Assembly: GCF_001544475.1 (NCBI RefSeq)
Contig: NZ_FCNW02000002.1
Location: 186,001-250,000 of the forward strand
DNA: 64,000 nt
Source: Caballeronia humi
GTDB taxonomy: Bacteria > Pseudomonadota > Gammaproteobacteria > Burkholderiales > Burkholderiaceae
Reading direction: 5' to 3'
The first letter of the stretch is position 1. Each line of letters opens with the position of its first letter. This document shows positions 7,773 through 16,130 of this stretch, piece by piece. The position numbers and the translations under genes were made by a program. A model generated the notes under the pieces. It did not search any database and was not told the origin of the DNA. It saw nothing but the letters and a program-made list of their open reading frames with translations.

Positions 7773-8864
7773 TCAGGCGAAGACGCGCAGATGCTCGGGC
7801 GCGAATTCCAGCGCGATCGGCGCGCCGGGTGCGAAGGCGTCGAGCGCTTCGGTGCCGAGCGGCACTTTCACGAAGCATTCGTCCTGCTCGCGCAAACCGC
7901 AGCGCATGCGGACGTGATCGCCGAAATAGATCAGGCTTTTCGCCTCGCCCGCGAGCGCGTTCGCGCCCGGCCGGCCTTGATTGAGCGAGAGCTTCATGCG
8001 CTCCGGCCGGATACACGCGATCGCCTGCGCGCCCGGCTGCGCCTTCGCCACGTTCAGCCCCGAGACGCGTGTGCCGTCGGCGAGACGGATGTCGCAGAAA
8101 TCGCCTTGAATCTGTTCGATCGTGCCGCGCAGCTTGTTGCTGTCGCCGATGAAGTTCGCGACGAATTCGTTGCACGGCGCTTCATACAAGTGATCGACGG
8201 TATCGAGCTGCTGCACGATGCCCTTGTCGAACACCGCAACGCGGTCCGACATCGTGAGCGCCTCGCCCTGATCGTGCGTCACGTAGACGAAGGTCACGCC
8301 AAGCTTCTCGTGCAACGACTTCAGCTCGTATTGCATGTGCTCGCGCAATTGTTTGTCGAGGGCGCCGAGCGGTTCGTCCATCAGCACGAGCTTCGGCTCG
8401 AACACGAGGGCGCGGGCAAGCGCGATGCGCTGCTGCTGCCCGCCCGAAAGCTGCGCCGGATAACGCTTCGCGAAGCTCTCCATGCGCACCATCTTGAGCG
8501 CGTTGTGCGTACGCTCGACGCGCTCGGCGGCGGACATCTTGCGCACCGTCAGCGGATATTCGACGTTCTGCTGCACCGACAGATGCGGAAAGAGCGCGTA
8601 GTTCTGAAACACCATGCCGATGTCGCGCTTGTGCGGCGGCACCTTGTTGAGCAGCTTGCCGTCGAGCCAGATTTCGCCGCCGGTGGGGAATTCGAAGCCC
8701 GCGAGCATCATGAGACACGTCGTCTTGCCCGAGCCCGACGGCCCGAGCAGCGTGAGGAATTCGCCCTGATAGATGTCAAGATCGAGTTGCTTGACGACGA
8801 GCGTTTCGCCGTCATATGTCTTGCGAACCCCGCGAAAGCTGACGATCACCTGATCGGATTTCAT
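7773..8864 (-). CDS. ABC transporter ATPase, PotA type
   Basis: A 363-residue ATPase of the spermidine/putrescine class. It shows Walker A GPSGSGKTT, the Q-loop, the signature LSGGQQQR, Walker B LVLMDEPLGALD and the His switch in VTHDQ. A C-terminal TOBE/regulatory domain occupies about 240-363. ATG at 8864 is preceded by GAAGGAGA, which decides against a longer frame starting at 8990. It is the first gene of the minus-strand importer operon and diverges from the MocR regulator 179 bases away. It couples ATP hydrolysis to import through the two permeases downstream. Confidence 0.92.
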   Translation of the reverse strand: MKSDQVIVSFRGVRKTYDGETLVVKQLDLDIYQGEFLTLLGPSGSGKTTCLMMLAGFEFPTGGEIWLDGKLLNKVPPHKRDIGMVFQNYALFPHLSVQQNVEYPLTVRKMSAAERVERTHNALKMVRMESFAKRYPAQLSGGQQQRIALARALVFEPKLVLMDEPLGALDKQLREHMQYELKSLHEKLGVTFVYVTHDQGEALTMSDRVAVFDKGIVQQLDTVDHLYEAPCNEFVANFIGDSNKLRGTIEQIQGDFCDIRLADGTRVSGLNVAKAQPGAQAIACIRPERMKLSLNQGRPGANALAGEAKSLIYFGDHVRMRCGLREQDECFVKVPLGTEALDAFAPGAPIALEFAPEHLRVFA

Positions 8865-8964
8865 CGTCCGAGTCTCCTTCGAATCCGTTATGCCTGTCGC
8901 CGCGACGCATGCTGCGCCGCACCGAAAAATTTTTCCACTGCCCGCGATAACTATAGCCCTGTAC

Positions 8965-9010
8965 GGTTCTACAATGTGGAGCCATTTCAATATTCACAGT
9001 GGAACCACTT
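8965..9010 (+). promoter_or_regulatory. Probable MocR operator: one inverted half-site and two direct repeats
   Basis: Direct repeats gtggagccattt (8976-8987) and gtggaaccactt (8999-9010) are 23 bases apart, about two helical turns. An inverted ggttc half-site lies at 8965-8969. TACAAT at 8970-8975 is a good -10 box for the plus-strand regulator gene, so the repeats would lie at its transcription start. PdxR-type MocR regulators are known to bind arrays of two direct repeats plus one inverted repeat. Bound regulator could control both itself and the divergent importer. Binding is inferred. Confidence 0.6.
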
Positions 9011-9043
9011 AGACAGGGCCACTCGTACGGTCAAGGGAACCAC

Positions 9044-10552
9044 GTGGACACGATCATCCTCTCCGACTGGCTACACGCGCGGCTCGACCGCGCGCACGCC
9101 GAACCGATGTACCGCCAGGTGCTCGACCTGATGCAGCAGGCGATCCTGACCGGCCAGCTCGCGCCCGGCACCAAGCTGCCGAGTTCGCGCACACTCGCCG
9201 CCGATCTGGAAATCGCGCGCAATACGGTGCTGCACGTGTACGACCAGCTCACGGCCGAGGGCTATGTGATTTCGTCGACGGGAAGCGGTACTTATGTCGC
9301 CGATACGCGGCCGCAGGAAGCCCGGCCGCCCGTTGACAACGTTGGCCCTAAGAAGCCCTGCGCGCTTTCGAAGCGCGGCGCGCGTCTGATCGGGCAAGCG
9401 GGTGTCTCGCCGAAACAGTGGGGCGCGTTCATGCCCGGCGTGCCCGATGTTGCCGAGTTTCCCGCGCGCACGTGGAGCCGCTTGCAGGCGCGGCTCTGGA
9501 AGCGCGCCAGTCCCGAACTGCTGACTTACGCACCCGGCGGCGGGTATCGGCCGCTCAGGCGCGCGCTGTCGGACTACTTGCGCGTCGCGCGCTCGGTGAA
9601 GTGCTCGCCGGACCAGATCGTGATCACGACCGGCATCCACCAGTCGATCGATCTCGCCGTGCGCCTGCTCACCGATTTCGGCGACCGCGCGTGGGTCGAG
9701 GAGCCGTGCTACTGGGGCGTGAGGAGCGTGCTGCAATCTTCGGGGCTGACGCTCGTGCCGATTCCCGTCGATGGCGAAGGCCTCAATCCGCTCGAACGCG
9801 ACATGCGCGAGCCGCCTCGGCTCGCGCTCGTGACGCCGTCGCATCAATATCCACTCGGCATGGTGATGAGCCTCGCGCGGCGCCGCTCGCTGCTCGAATT
9901 CGCGCGCCAGCACGACGTCTGGATCATCGAGGACGACTATGACAGCGAGTTCCGCTACGGCAGCCGGCCGCTTGCGTCGCTGCAAGGGCTCGATGAAGCT
10001 GGGCAGGTGATCTACGTCGGCAGCCTCGGGAAGATGCTGTTTCCCGGCTTGCGCATGGGCTACATGGTCGTGCCGGAGCAACTCGTCGACACCTTTCGCA
10101 CGGGGATCGCGGAACTCTATCGCGAAGGGCAATTGATGCAGCAGGCCGTGCTGACCGAGTTCATCATGGACGGCTACCTGACCTCGCACGTGCGCCGCAT
10201 GCGCACGCTGTACGGCGAGCGCAGGCAATTGCTGATTGATTCGATTACCGCGCATTTCGGCGACACGCTCGACGTGATGGGCGACGAAGCCGGCCTGCAT
10301 CTCGTGCTCGGACTACCCGACGGCACCGACGATCGCGCCGTCGCGGCTGCTGCTTTGGACGCGGGTGTCGTGACGCGGCCGCTCGCGAATTACTACGTGG
10401 ATCAGGCATCAGCGCGACCGGGGCTGATGCTCGGCTACGCGTGCGTGCCGAACGAACAGATCGGCCCGGCCTTCGAAACGCTTGCGAACGTGATCGAAAA
10501 AGCCATCGCTCCGGCCGATGCACGCAGGCATCGCAAGGTGGCGAGCCGGTAA
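9044..10552 (+). CDS. MocR/PdxR/GabR-type regulator (GntR wHTH plus aminotransferase domain)
   Basis: Fusion of an N-terminal GntR winged helix-turn-helix (residues ~10-80: MYRQVLDLMQQAI, LPSSRTLAADLEIARNTV, YDQL) with a fold-type I aminotransferase domain (~110-490). The PLP-binding lysine lies in GSLGKMLFPGLRMGY, and EDDYDSEFRYG is the usual MocR motif. Such proteins sense PLP or amine-PLP adducts. The start is GTG at 9044 behind AAGGGAA; an upstream ATG at 8999 lies inside the operator. It is divergent from the polyamine-type importer, which it probably controls. Length (502 aa) is normal for the family. Confidence 0.9.
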   Translation: MDTIILSDWLHARLDRAHAEPMYRQVLDLMQQAILTGQLAPGTKLPSSRTLAADLEIARNTVLHVYDQLTAEGYVISSTGSGTYVADTRPQEARPPVDNVGPKKPCALSKRGARLIGQAGVSPKQWGAFMPGVPDVAEFPARTWSRLQARLWKRASPELLTYAPGGGYRPLRRALSDYLRVARSVKCSPDQIVITTGIHQSIDLAVRLLTDFGDRAWVEEPCYWGVRSVLQSSGLTLVPIPVDGEGLNPLERDMREPPRLALVTPSHQYPLGMVMSLARRRSLLEFARQHDVWIIEDDYDSEFRYGSRPLASLQGLDEAGQVIYVGSLGKMLFPGLRMGYMVVPEQLVDTFRTGIAELYREGQLMQQAVLTEFIMDGYLTSHVRRMRTLYGERRQLLIDSITAHFGDTLDVMGDEAGLHLVLGLPDGTDDRAVAAAALDAGVVTRPLANYYVDQASARPGLMLGYACVPNEQIGPAFETLANVIEKAIAPADARRHRKVASR

Positions 10553-10696
10553 ACCGCGGTAAGCGTTGCTTACACAATGACACGGCTCGGACCGCTTGCG
10601 CCGCGTACAGTCACCTCTTCCGATTCGTCCCGCAGGTTCACATTGCCGGATGATTTTTTTTATCGGCCAGTCATGGATCGTCGAAGAGGTGTTTAT

Positions 10697-11131
10697 ATGA
10701 AGAAGAGTCGAATCGTTGCCGCGTTGCTTTGCGCGAGCATGGGTCTTTCCAGCGCTGCGGTTTTTGCGCAGGGAATGCCGGGCGGTCCTGGCGAGCCGCA
10801 TCAGCAGGAGCATGGTTCCAATGGTGGCCCGCATGGCAGCCCTGATCGAGGCCAGCATGGCGCGCCGAACAACGCGCATGACAACGGTCACGCACCCGCG
10901 CCGATGCATGCAGAAGGCGGCGGCCCCGGCGGCCCCGATGGACACGCCGAATGGCGCAAGGGCGATCGTCTCTCGCACGATTATCGCGACCGCCAGTACG
11001 TCGTCGACGACTGGCGCGGCTATGGCCTGCGCCAGCCGCCGCGCGGTTATCAGTGGGTCGGCGTAGGCGGCGACTATCTGCTCGTCGCGGCGGCGTCGGG
11101 CATCATCGCGCAGATTGTTCTCGCGCGATAA
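10697..11131 (+). CDS. RcnB-family periplasmic protein
   Basis: A 144-residue secreted protein. The signal peptide MKKSRIVAALLCASMGLSSA is followed by AVFAQG, with cleavage near residue 25. Residues ~27-80 are a Gly/His/Pro-rich spacer with about ten His, suited to metal binding. The C-terminal ~55 residues carry the RcnB pattern: DYRDRQYVVDDWRGYGL, then PPRGYQWVGVGGDYLLV and a hydrophobic end. RcnB proteins take part in nickel/cobalt homeostasis in enterobacteria; here the metal role is inferred. The start follows GAAGAGGTG. A stem-loop terminator lies 24 bases after the stop. Confidence 0.8.
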   Translation: MKKSRIVAALLCASMGLSSAAVFAQGMPGGPGEPHQQEHGSNGGPHGSPDRGQHGAPNNAHDNGHAPAPMHAEGGGPGGPDGHAEWRKGDRLSHDYRDRQYVVDDWRGYGLRQPPRGYQWVGVGGDYLLVAAASGIIAQIVLAR

Positions 11132-11154
11132 CCACCGCTGTCATCGGAACTTCA

Positions 11155-11180
11155 ACACCGGCCTCGCGCCGGTGTTTTTC
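11155..11180. terminator. Stem-loop terminator between convergent genes
   Basis: Perfect 8-bp stem acaccggc/gccggtgt (11155-11162 with 11168-11175) and a 5-base loop, followed by T at 11175-11179. It serves the RcnB-like gene on the plus strand and touches the stop of the convergent tetR gene. Confidence 0.85.
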
Positions 11181-11746
11181 TATGTGCTCATCGCCCGGAC
11201 GATGCGCGCCAGCGACTTCAACGCCACCGCCGGCGAGTCCTCGAACTGCGCCGCGATGATCGCGCCATCGACCGCCATCGCGAGCGCCTGGGCATCGGCT
11301 TTCGCGGTGCGCGACGCCGCCGGCAGCAGCTTCCTGATCGCATCGGCCATATCGCGCTTGTGGCGCCTTGCGATATCGACCGCGTCCGCATGCGTGCCGC
11401 CCACTTCCACCACTGAGTTGATGAACGCGCACCCGCGATACGCCTCGCTTTCGAACCACTCGGCGAGCGCGGGTACGAGCGCTTGCAGGTTCGCGCCGTG
11501 ACGTTCGAGCGCTTCGTTGAACCACATCATCCAGTTCTGATGCCGGTATTCGAGGAACGCGACGATCAGGTCGTCCTTGCTCGGAAAGGCTCGATAGAAC
11601 GTTTTCTTCGCAACGCTCGATTCCGCGATCACGCGATCGATGCCCGTCGCGCGGATGCCGTCGCGATAGAAGAGATCGTGCGCGGCGAGCAGGATGCGCT
11701 CGAACGGCGTGAGATCGGGTGCTTCGATGAGGTCGGCAGAGTTCAT
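11180..11746 (-). CDS. TetR/AcrR-family repressor
   Basis: A 188-residue regulator. The N-terminal helix-turn-helix spans about residues 12-60 (FERILLAAHDLFYRDG, ATGIDRVIAESSVAKKTFYRAF). The C-terminal ligand/dimer domain resembles TetR_C-type regulators (CAFINSVVEVGGTHADA). It is divergent from the DUF1348 gene, with two agac-N6-gtct palindromes between the two starts, so it most likely represses both itself and that gene. The ATG at 11746 is chosen because an extension to 11827 would run through the operators. No strong ribosome site is seen. Confidence 0.88.
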   Translation of the reverse strand: MNSADLIEAPDLTPFERILLAAHDLFYRDGIRATGIDRVIAESSVAKKTFYRAFPSKDDLIVAFLEYRHQNWMMWFNEALERHGANLQALVPALAEWFESEAYRGCAFINSVVEVGGTHADAVDIARRHKRDMADAIRKLLPAASRTAKADAQALAMAVDGAIIAAQFEDSPAVALKSLARIVRAMST

Positions 11747-11757
11747 GACAGGAGATT

Positions 11758-11812
11758 GTAGACAGGTCTGTCTCCCTGCGCTAGAGTGCGTCGGTAGACC
11801 GATCTGTCTACC
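11758..11812. promoter_or_regulatory. Twin TetR-type operators
   Basis: Two palindromes of identical layout: agac-aggtct-gtct at 11760-11773 and agac-cgatct-gtct at 11796-11809. The second extends to ggtagac/gtctacc (11793-11812). Centres are 36 bases apart. They fill the divergent space between the tetR and DUF1348 starts. The half-site resembles the TAGAC-type boxes of NemR-like repressors. Occupancy by the neighbouring TetR protein is inferred from position. Confidence 0.75.
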
Positions 11813-11846
11813 TTCTCCATCAGTCACCTGCTAAAAGGATTGCGTC

Positions 11847-12314
11847 ATGGAAACCAAGCCGCCGTTCCCGCCTTTCGATCCCGAATCCGCCAAGCTCAAA
11901 GTCCGCCTCGCCGAAGACGGCTGGAACAGCCGCGATCCGAAGCGCGTCGCGCTCTCGTACAGCGAGGACACGCGCTGGCGCAACCGCGCGGAATTCATCA
12001 CGGGCCGCGCCGCCGTCGAGGCGTTCTTGCAGCGCAAATGGGTGCGCGAAATCGACTATCGATTGATCAAGGAATTGTGGGCGTTCACTGGATCGCGCAT
12101 CGCTGTGCGTTTCGCGTATGAATGGCGCGACGATTCGGGCAGTTGGTTCCGCAGCTACGGCAACGAGAACTGGGAGTTCAACGAAGCGGGGCTCATGACG
12201 CATCGGCACGCGAGCATCAACGACCTGCCGATCAAGGAATCCGAGCGCAAGTATCACTGGCCGCTCGGCCGCCGCCCCGACGACCATCCGGGCCTGACCG
12301 ATCTGGGCCTTTGA
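11847..12314 (+). CDS. NTF2-like protein, DUF1348 family
   Basis: A 155-residue protein of the DUF1348 group within the NTF2/SnoaL fold, a cone-shaped alpha+beta barrel often used for small-molecule binding. Family signatures are [24 protein letters not shown] split over the N-terminus, [28 protein letters not shown] and the C-terminal [16 protein letters not shown] precedes the ATG. It is divergent from and probably controlled by the TetR gene. No catalytic function is assigned to the family; a role in detoxification of a ligand sensed by TetR is a guess from context. Confidence 0.85.
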   Translation: METKPPFPPFDPESAKLKVRLAEDGWNSRDPKRVALSYSEDTRWRNRAEFITGRAAVEAFLQRKWVREIDYRLIKELWAFTGSRIAVRFAYEWRDDSGSWFRSYGNENWEFNEAGLMTHRHASINDLPIKESERKYHWPLGRRPDDHPGLTDLGL

Positions 12315-12335
12315 GCAACAAGGAAAGGTGCGCCG

Positions 12336-13361
12336 CTACTGATCGCCGCGCCGCCTGCGGAAGACCCACCATCCCGCAAGCACGGTGAACGTCGCGACGA
12401 TCAGCACCATCAGCCAGAAGCCGTGATGATTCTCGGCGAACGGAATCCCGCCGACGTTCATCCCAAAGAACCCCGCGACGATGTTGATCGGCAGCGCGAG
12501 CACGGTGACGAGCGTGAGCGTGAAGAGCGTGCGGTTGCTCTGCTCGTCCATGCGCGTGCCGATTTCTTCCTGCAGCAGCTTGATCCGTTCGACGAGCCCC
12601 GCCAGATCGCCGAGCACGAGCGAGAACTCCTCGGTCGCGTCGCGCAGGTCCTGTACGTCGTGCAGATGCAGCCAGCGCGGCGGCCTCGCGAGCAGCCGGA
12701 ACACCGAACCGGGTTCCGGCGCGAGCAGCCGCTGCAGGCGCACGAGCACGCGCCGCATCGCGCCGAGATCCGAGCGGCTCGCGGGCGCGCGCATAGAGAG
12801 GAAACGGTCCTCGATCCGGTCGACTTCGACGTTCGTGCGCCGCACGATCTGCACGAGCAGATCGGCCTGATCGCGCAACAGGTGCGTGAGCAACTCCGCC
12901 GGTGAGCGAAACACCTCGCCGCGCCGCACCGATTCGCGCAGCGTATCGACCGAGCGCAGCGGCTTCAGGCGCGCCGTCACGAGCAGCTTCTGGTGCGTGT
13001 AGACCCAGAGCGTTGCGATTTCGGCGGGCGTCAGCTCGAAGTTGAAGATGACGTCGTTGATCACCGCGAGCAGCGCGCCTTCCTGATGCTCGATGCGCGT
13101 CGAGTGCGAGCCGTCGCGCAGGGTGTCGAAGAAGGCTTCCGGCAGATCGAGCCGCGTGCGCATCCAGCGTTCGCACGAACTGTTCGCGAGGTCGAAATGC
13201 AGCCAGAGGAATTCCTTCGCGGTATCGTGCCGCTCGATCCATTGGACGACGCCGTTCGAATCGATCGGCACGCCGGGTTCATCGGCGACGAAGCGAAAGC
13301 CGCAGACGAGGCCGGAGAAGTCGGAGCCGTAGGGCGTAGCCTTGATAGTCGGGGAATTCAT
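12336..13361 (-). CDS. zntB: Zinc transporter ZntB (CorA superfamily)
   Basis: A 341-residue 2-TM GxN transporter. A large cytoplasmic N-terminal domain (about 1-275) ends in a long helix (LLQEEIGTRMDEQSNRTLFTLT split by the membrane start). Two C-terminal membrane helices follow, with the pore motif GMN in FFGMNVGGIPFAENHHGFW. The GMNVGGIP form is typical of ZntB rather than Mg-transporting CorA. ATG at 13361 gives the usual family length; an extension to 13502 has no homology-like sequence. It converges on the DUF1348 gene. Known family members import Zn with a proton gradient. Confidence 0.88.
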   Translation of the reverse strand: MNSPTIKATPYGSDFSGLVCGFRFVADEPGVPIDSNGVVQWIERHDTAKEFLWLHFDLANSSCERWMRTRLDLPEAFFDTLRDGSHSTRIEHQEGALLAVINDVIFNFELTPAEIATLWVYTHQKLLVTARLKPLRSVDTLRESVRRGEVFRSPAELLTHLLRDQADLLVQIVRRTNVEVDRIEDRFLSMRAPASRSDLGAMRRVLVRLQRLLAPEPGSVFRLLARPPRWLHLHDVQDLRDATEEFSLVLGDLAGLVERIKLLQEEIGTRMDEQSNRTLFTLTLVTVLALPINIVAGFFGMNVGGIPFAENHHGFWLMVLIVATFTVLAGWWVFRRRRGDQ

Positions 13362-13582
13362 GCGTGGCTTGGGTAGCGTGTATTTTTGGGATCGCGTGCC
13401 GTAGTTTGCCACCGCTTGAGGCCCTTTTTGATGCGCGCAGCGTTTCGATGGCTGCGCCAATCGGTGAAACCGTGCATATTGAAAGGCACGTATGACTGTC
13501 ACATTGACGCGCTACGATGGCGCGGCGCACGATGACCGTGCATCCGCACGGCACGCAGAATGGCGCTCAAGGGAGAATCGCG

Positions 13583-13924
13583 GTGGAACTTCAGGACGAA
13601 ATCGATGAACCCACGCAGACGACCGCGACCGGCCTGACGCGGCTCGCGGCGACCCTCAGCGATCTGCTGCGCGAACAGGCCATCGACAGCCGTTTCGGCA
13701 CGAAACTCTTCAAGCGCCTGGAAAAGGAAGCGAAACGCGTGATCGATCACGCCCCGGCGTCGCTCAATAAAGCCGATAAAGCCGCGTTGCGCGAGGCGCT
13801 CGAAAGTCTTGAACACGCACTCGTTCAGCGCGACGCCGCGCTGCTCGTCGCGGCAAACGCCAGGTTGCGCGACAGCGAGGAAGCGACGGCCAAGCGCCGC
13901 AAGGGTAAAAAAGACGATGTCTGA
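13583..13924 (+). CDS. Small charged hypothetical protein, 113 aa
   Basis: Not recognised. The start is GTG at 13583 behind AGGGAGA; an earlier frame start at 13517 lacks a ribosome site. The sequence is largely alpha-helical with heptad-like Leu spacing (RLAATLSDLLREQ, ALREALESLEHALVQRDAALLVAANARL in parts) and ends in a Lys/Arg-rich tail (AKRRKGKKDDV). There is no signal peptide, membrane helix or Cys. It could be a cytoplasmic coiled-coil or nucleic-acid-associated protein. A receiver-domain gene follows on the same strand and may be co-transcribed. Confidence 0.6.
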   Translation: MELQDEIDEPTQTTATGLTRLAATLSDLLREQAIDSRFGTKLFKRLEKEAKRVIDHAPASLNKADKAALREALESLEHALVQRDAALLVAANARLRDSEEATAKRRKGKKDDV

Positions 13925-14017
13925 GCGACCCGCGCGGCGCGTTTGTCCATGTGTTGTGCATGTCAGGCGCGAAACCTGCTGCTCCACACCAAGACGAATA
14001 TTCCGAGCGTGCGTCAC

Positions 14018-14458
14018 ATGCATTCAGTCTTGCCGCGTTCCTGTTCCTGTGTCCTCTGGACCGACCGAAGTGTCGACTCCGACGCCGACGTAAAGCGCTG
14101 GCGGATTCTCGTCGTCGACGATAACGAAGCGAGCGCCGAAGGTCTCGCCGCCGCGCTCGCCGCGGACGGCCTGGATACCCGCTACGTGCTGAGCGGCGTC
14201 GATGCGCTGCATGCGATCGACGGCTGGGTGCCGCACGTGATCGTTCTCGATATCAGCATGCCGGAGCACGACGGTTTCGCGACCGCGCGCGTTCTGCGCC
14301 GCATTCCACCGACGCGCAACGTCGGGATCATCGCGTTTACGGCGCTCGCCGAGGATTACGTCCGCACGAAGGGCATGCACGCCGGGTTCGACGGCTACTG
14401 CCAGAAAGGCAACACGCCGCGCGAACTCGTTCTTCTGATTCAGCGCCTGCTCCACTAG
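14018..14458 (+). CDS. Single-domain response regulator (receiver only)
   Basis: A stand-alone receiver domain with no output domain. With the chosen start the key residues are the acidic pair Asp34-Asp35 (ILVVDDNE), phospho-acceptor Asp78 (VLDISMPEHDGF), Thr108 (AFTALAE) and Lys130 (CQKGN). The start is uncertain: ATG at 14018, an ATG at 13949 or a TTG at 13943 are possible, and the residues before about 25 are not domain sequence. With no kinase next door the partner is unknown; CheV is 0.7 kb away but on the other strand. Confidence 0.82.
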   Translation: MHSVLPRSCSCVLWTDRSVDSDADVKRWRILVVDDNEASAEGLAAALAADGLDTRYVLSGVDALHAIDGWVPHVIVLDISMPEHDGFATARVLRRIPPTRNVGIIAFTALAEDYVRTKGMHAGFDGYCQKGNTPRELVLLIQRLLH

Positions 14459-14766
14459 CCCTCGCCACGCTCCGCCGCGCGCGGCCGCAAAAAACTTTGC
14501 GCCGCGATTGTTCCGTCCCCCGAAACCGACCCCGCCGCTCGAATCGCGCAAACCTTTGCGTGGCGGGCGTTTGCGCAATTTCAACTAAAACCGCTCCAGA
14601 TCGATTGTTGGCCTATCTTGAAAAGACAATTGAAATTTATGGGGATAAAAAATCAATAGTGCGGGTATACACTGCATTTCATCGACGTAGCACAGAGTTT
14701 CTTGCAAGTCTGCTGCGGCGCCTTCTGAAACGAATCGAAACGTCAAACGACTCTGGAGCAACCACC
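14459..14766. other. Intergenic region before the small exported protein
   Basis: About 310 bases. The first ~130 are GC-rich. From about 14580 to 14700 the sequence becomes AT-rich (runs such as tttatggggataaaaaatc) and probably holds the promoter of the next gene. It ends with the ribosome site CTGGAG. The frame of the next gene is open through this region, but the signal peptide and ribosome site place the real start at 14767. Confidence 0.45.
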
Positions 14767-15039
14767 ATGAAACGCAATCTTCTCGCTGCCTTGCTGATCG
14801 CCGCTTCCGCCACCCTCGCCGCACCGGCTTTCGCCAGCGGTTACGGCCCGGCACCGTCGTATCGCCCGGCTGTCGGCGCACCGTCGTCGCAACATGGCCC
14901 GAGCGCGCAGACCATCGCCGCCGAGCAAGCTGCATACGGTTCGGACGCCCGCGCCTATGGCGGTTCGCGTGACTCGCTGGCTCAATCGGGCAACCGCGCG
15001 CAATCGAACGACACGAATTCGGTCTTCTTCGGTCGCTGA
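14767..15039 (+). CDS. Small exported hypothetical protein, 90 aa
   Basis: The signal peptide MKRNLLAALLIAASATLAAP is followed by AFAS, with cleavage near residue 24. The mature part (~66 aa) is low in complexity, rich in Gly, Ser, Ala, Tyr and Gln, without Cys, and ends SNDTNSVFFGR. Small secreted proteins of this style are common in Burkholderia, but no defined family is recognised. GGAG lies nine bases before the ATG. A long hairpin follows about 50 bases after the stop. Confidence 0.65.
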   Translation: MKRNLLAALLIAASATLAAPAFASGYGPAPSYRPAVGAPSSQHGPSAQTIAAEQAAYGSDARAYGGSRDSLAQSGNRAQSNDTNSVFFGR

Positions 15040-15088
15040 TCGAACGGCGTTCGGGCCGCGTAACCCACGGTCCTGAACGCAGCAGAAA

Positions 15089-15146
15089 CGAAACGGCGCC
15101 CGGCGCAGCAGACTCACGAGGTCTGACTGCACCGGGCGCCGTTTCG
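15089..15146. terminator. Long bidirectional hairpin between convergent genes
   Basis: A perfect 15-bp stem (15089-15103 with 15132-15146; core aacggcgcccgg) encloses a second, interrupted stem (gcag-cagac with gtctg-ctgc). A T-richer tail gtttcgttta follows on the plus strand. It lies between the exported-protein gene and cheV, whose stops both face it, so it can end both transcripts. Confidence 0.75.
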
Positions 15147-15173
15147 TTTACAACGCGGTCTATTCGAACGCGA

Positions 15174-16130
15174 TCACGTCCCGTAAAGCGCCTCGCGCAT
15201 CACGGACGCCAGTTCCGCCGCCACGAATTTCGACACATACGCGTTCGCGCCGACCTTGCGCACGTGCTCCTCGTTCGCCGAACCCGACAGCGACGAGTGG
15301 ATCACGACCGGAATCGACTGCAAGCCCGCGTCGGCCTTGATACGGCGCGTGAGCGTGAAGCCGTCCATCTCCGGCATTTCGAGGTCGGTCAGGACAAGCG
15401 CGATCTGATCGCCGATGTCCGTGCCGTCGGCCTGGGCTTTTCTCTGCGCGGCTTGCAACACGTGCCACGCTTCCTGGCCGGTTTTCGTCATCACGAAGGG
15501 CACGCCCATCGCGGTCAGGCTTTGCTCGATGAGGCTGCGCGCGACGCCGGAGTCATCGGCGGCGAGCACTTTCGCGCCCGGCTTGAGCTTGACGCGGCCG
15601 GTCTGTTCCTCGGTGATGTCGGGTTCCGTCGACGGCAGCACGTCGCGCACGATGCGCTCCACGTCGAGCACCTGCGCGAGCCGCGAACCGTCGACGTTGC
15701 CGTCGAGCCGCGCGAAGCTCGTCACCGTGCGCCCGCTCGAATGCGATTCCGCCGAGAGCACCTGATTCCACTCGAGCCGCACGATATCGTCGACTTCCTC
15801 GACGGCGAAGCCTTGCGTCGTGCGCGCGAATTCCGTGACGAGCAGGATCTTCGGGCCGTTCTTCGGGCGGCAGCCGGTGACTTTCGCCAGGTCGATGACG
15901 GGAATGATCTGCCCGCGAATATCCGCGACGCCGAGAATTTCCGCGTTCGCGCCCGCGACGGCCGTGATGGCCGGCATCGCGAGGATTTCGCGCACCTTGA
16001 AGACGTTGATGCCGTAAAGCTCGCGCTGCTCCGAGTCCGGGGCTTCGCCCAGACGGAACAGCAGCAATTCGAACATGTTGTTGCCGGCGAGCCTGACGCG
16101 CTGCTCGATATCGTGCTGTGAACTGCTCAC
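15174..16130 (-). CDS. cheV: Chemotaxis scaffold protein CheV (CheW-receiver fusion)
   Basis: A 318-residue protein: a CheW-like domain (about 15-165, with YGINVFKVREIL and LGVADIRGQIIPVIDL) followed by a receiver domain (~185-315). The receiver has acidic residues in LAADDSG, phospho-acceptor Asp in LVLTDLEMPEMDGF, Ser/Thr in VIHSSLSG and Lys in YVSKF. CheV links chemoreceptors to CheA and tunes signalling by phosphorylation, in the cytoplasm at receptor arrays. No other che genes are in the window, so this is an orphan copy. It is divergent from the CBS-protein gene. Confidence 0.93.
   Translation of the reverse strand: MSSSQHDIEQRVRLAGNNMFELLLFRLGEAPDSEQRELYGINVFKVREILAMPAITAVAGANAEILGVADIRGQIIPVIDLAKVTGCRPKNGPKILLVTEFARTTQGFAVEEVDDIVRLEWNQVLSAESHSSGRTVTSFARLDGNVDGSRLAQVLDVERIVRDVLPSTEPDITEEQTGRVKLKPGAKVLAADDSGVARSLIEQSLTAMGVPFVMTKTGQEAWHVLQAAQRKAQADGTDIGDQIALVLTDLEMPEMDGFTLTRRIKADAGLQSIPVVIHSSLSGSANEEHVRKVGANAYVSKFVAAELASVMREALYGT

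Noticed and set aside
14497..14766. N-terminal extension of the small exported protein
   Set aside because: The frame is open, but a signal peptide and a GGAG ribosome site at 14767 set the start; the extension would bury the signal peptide.
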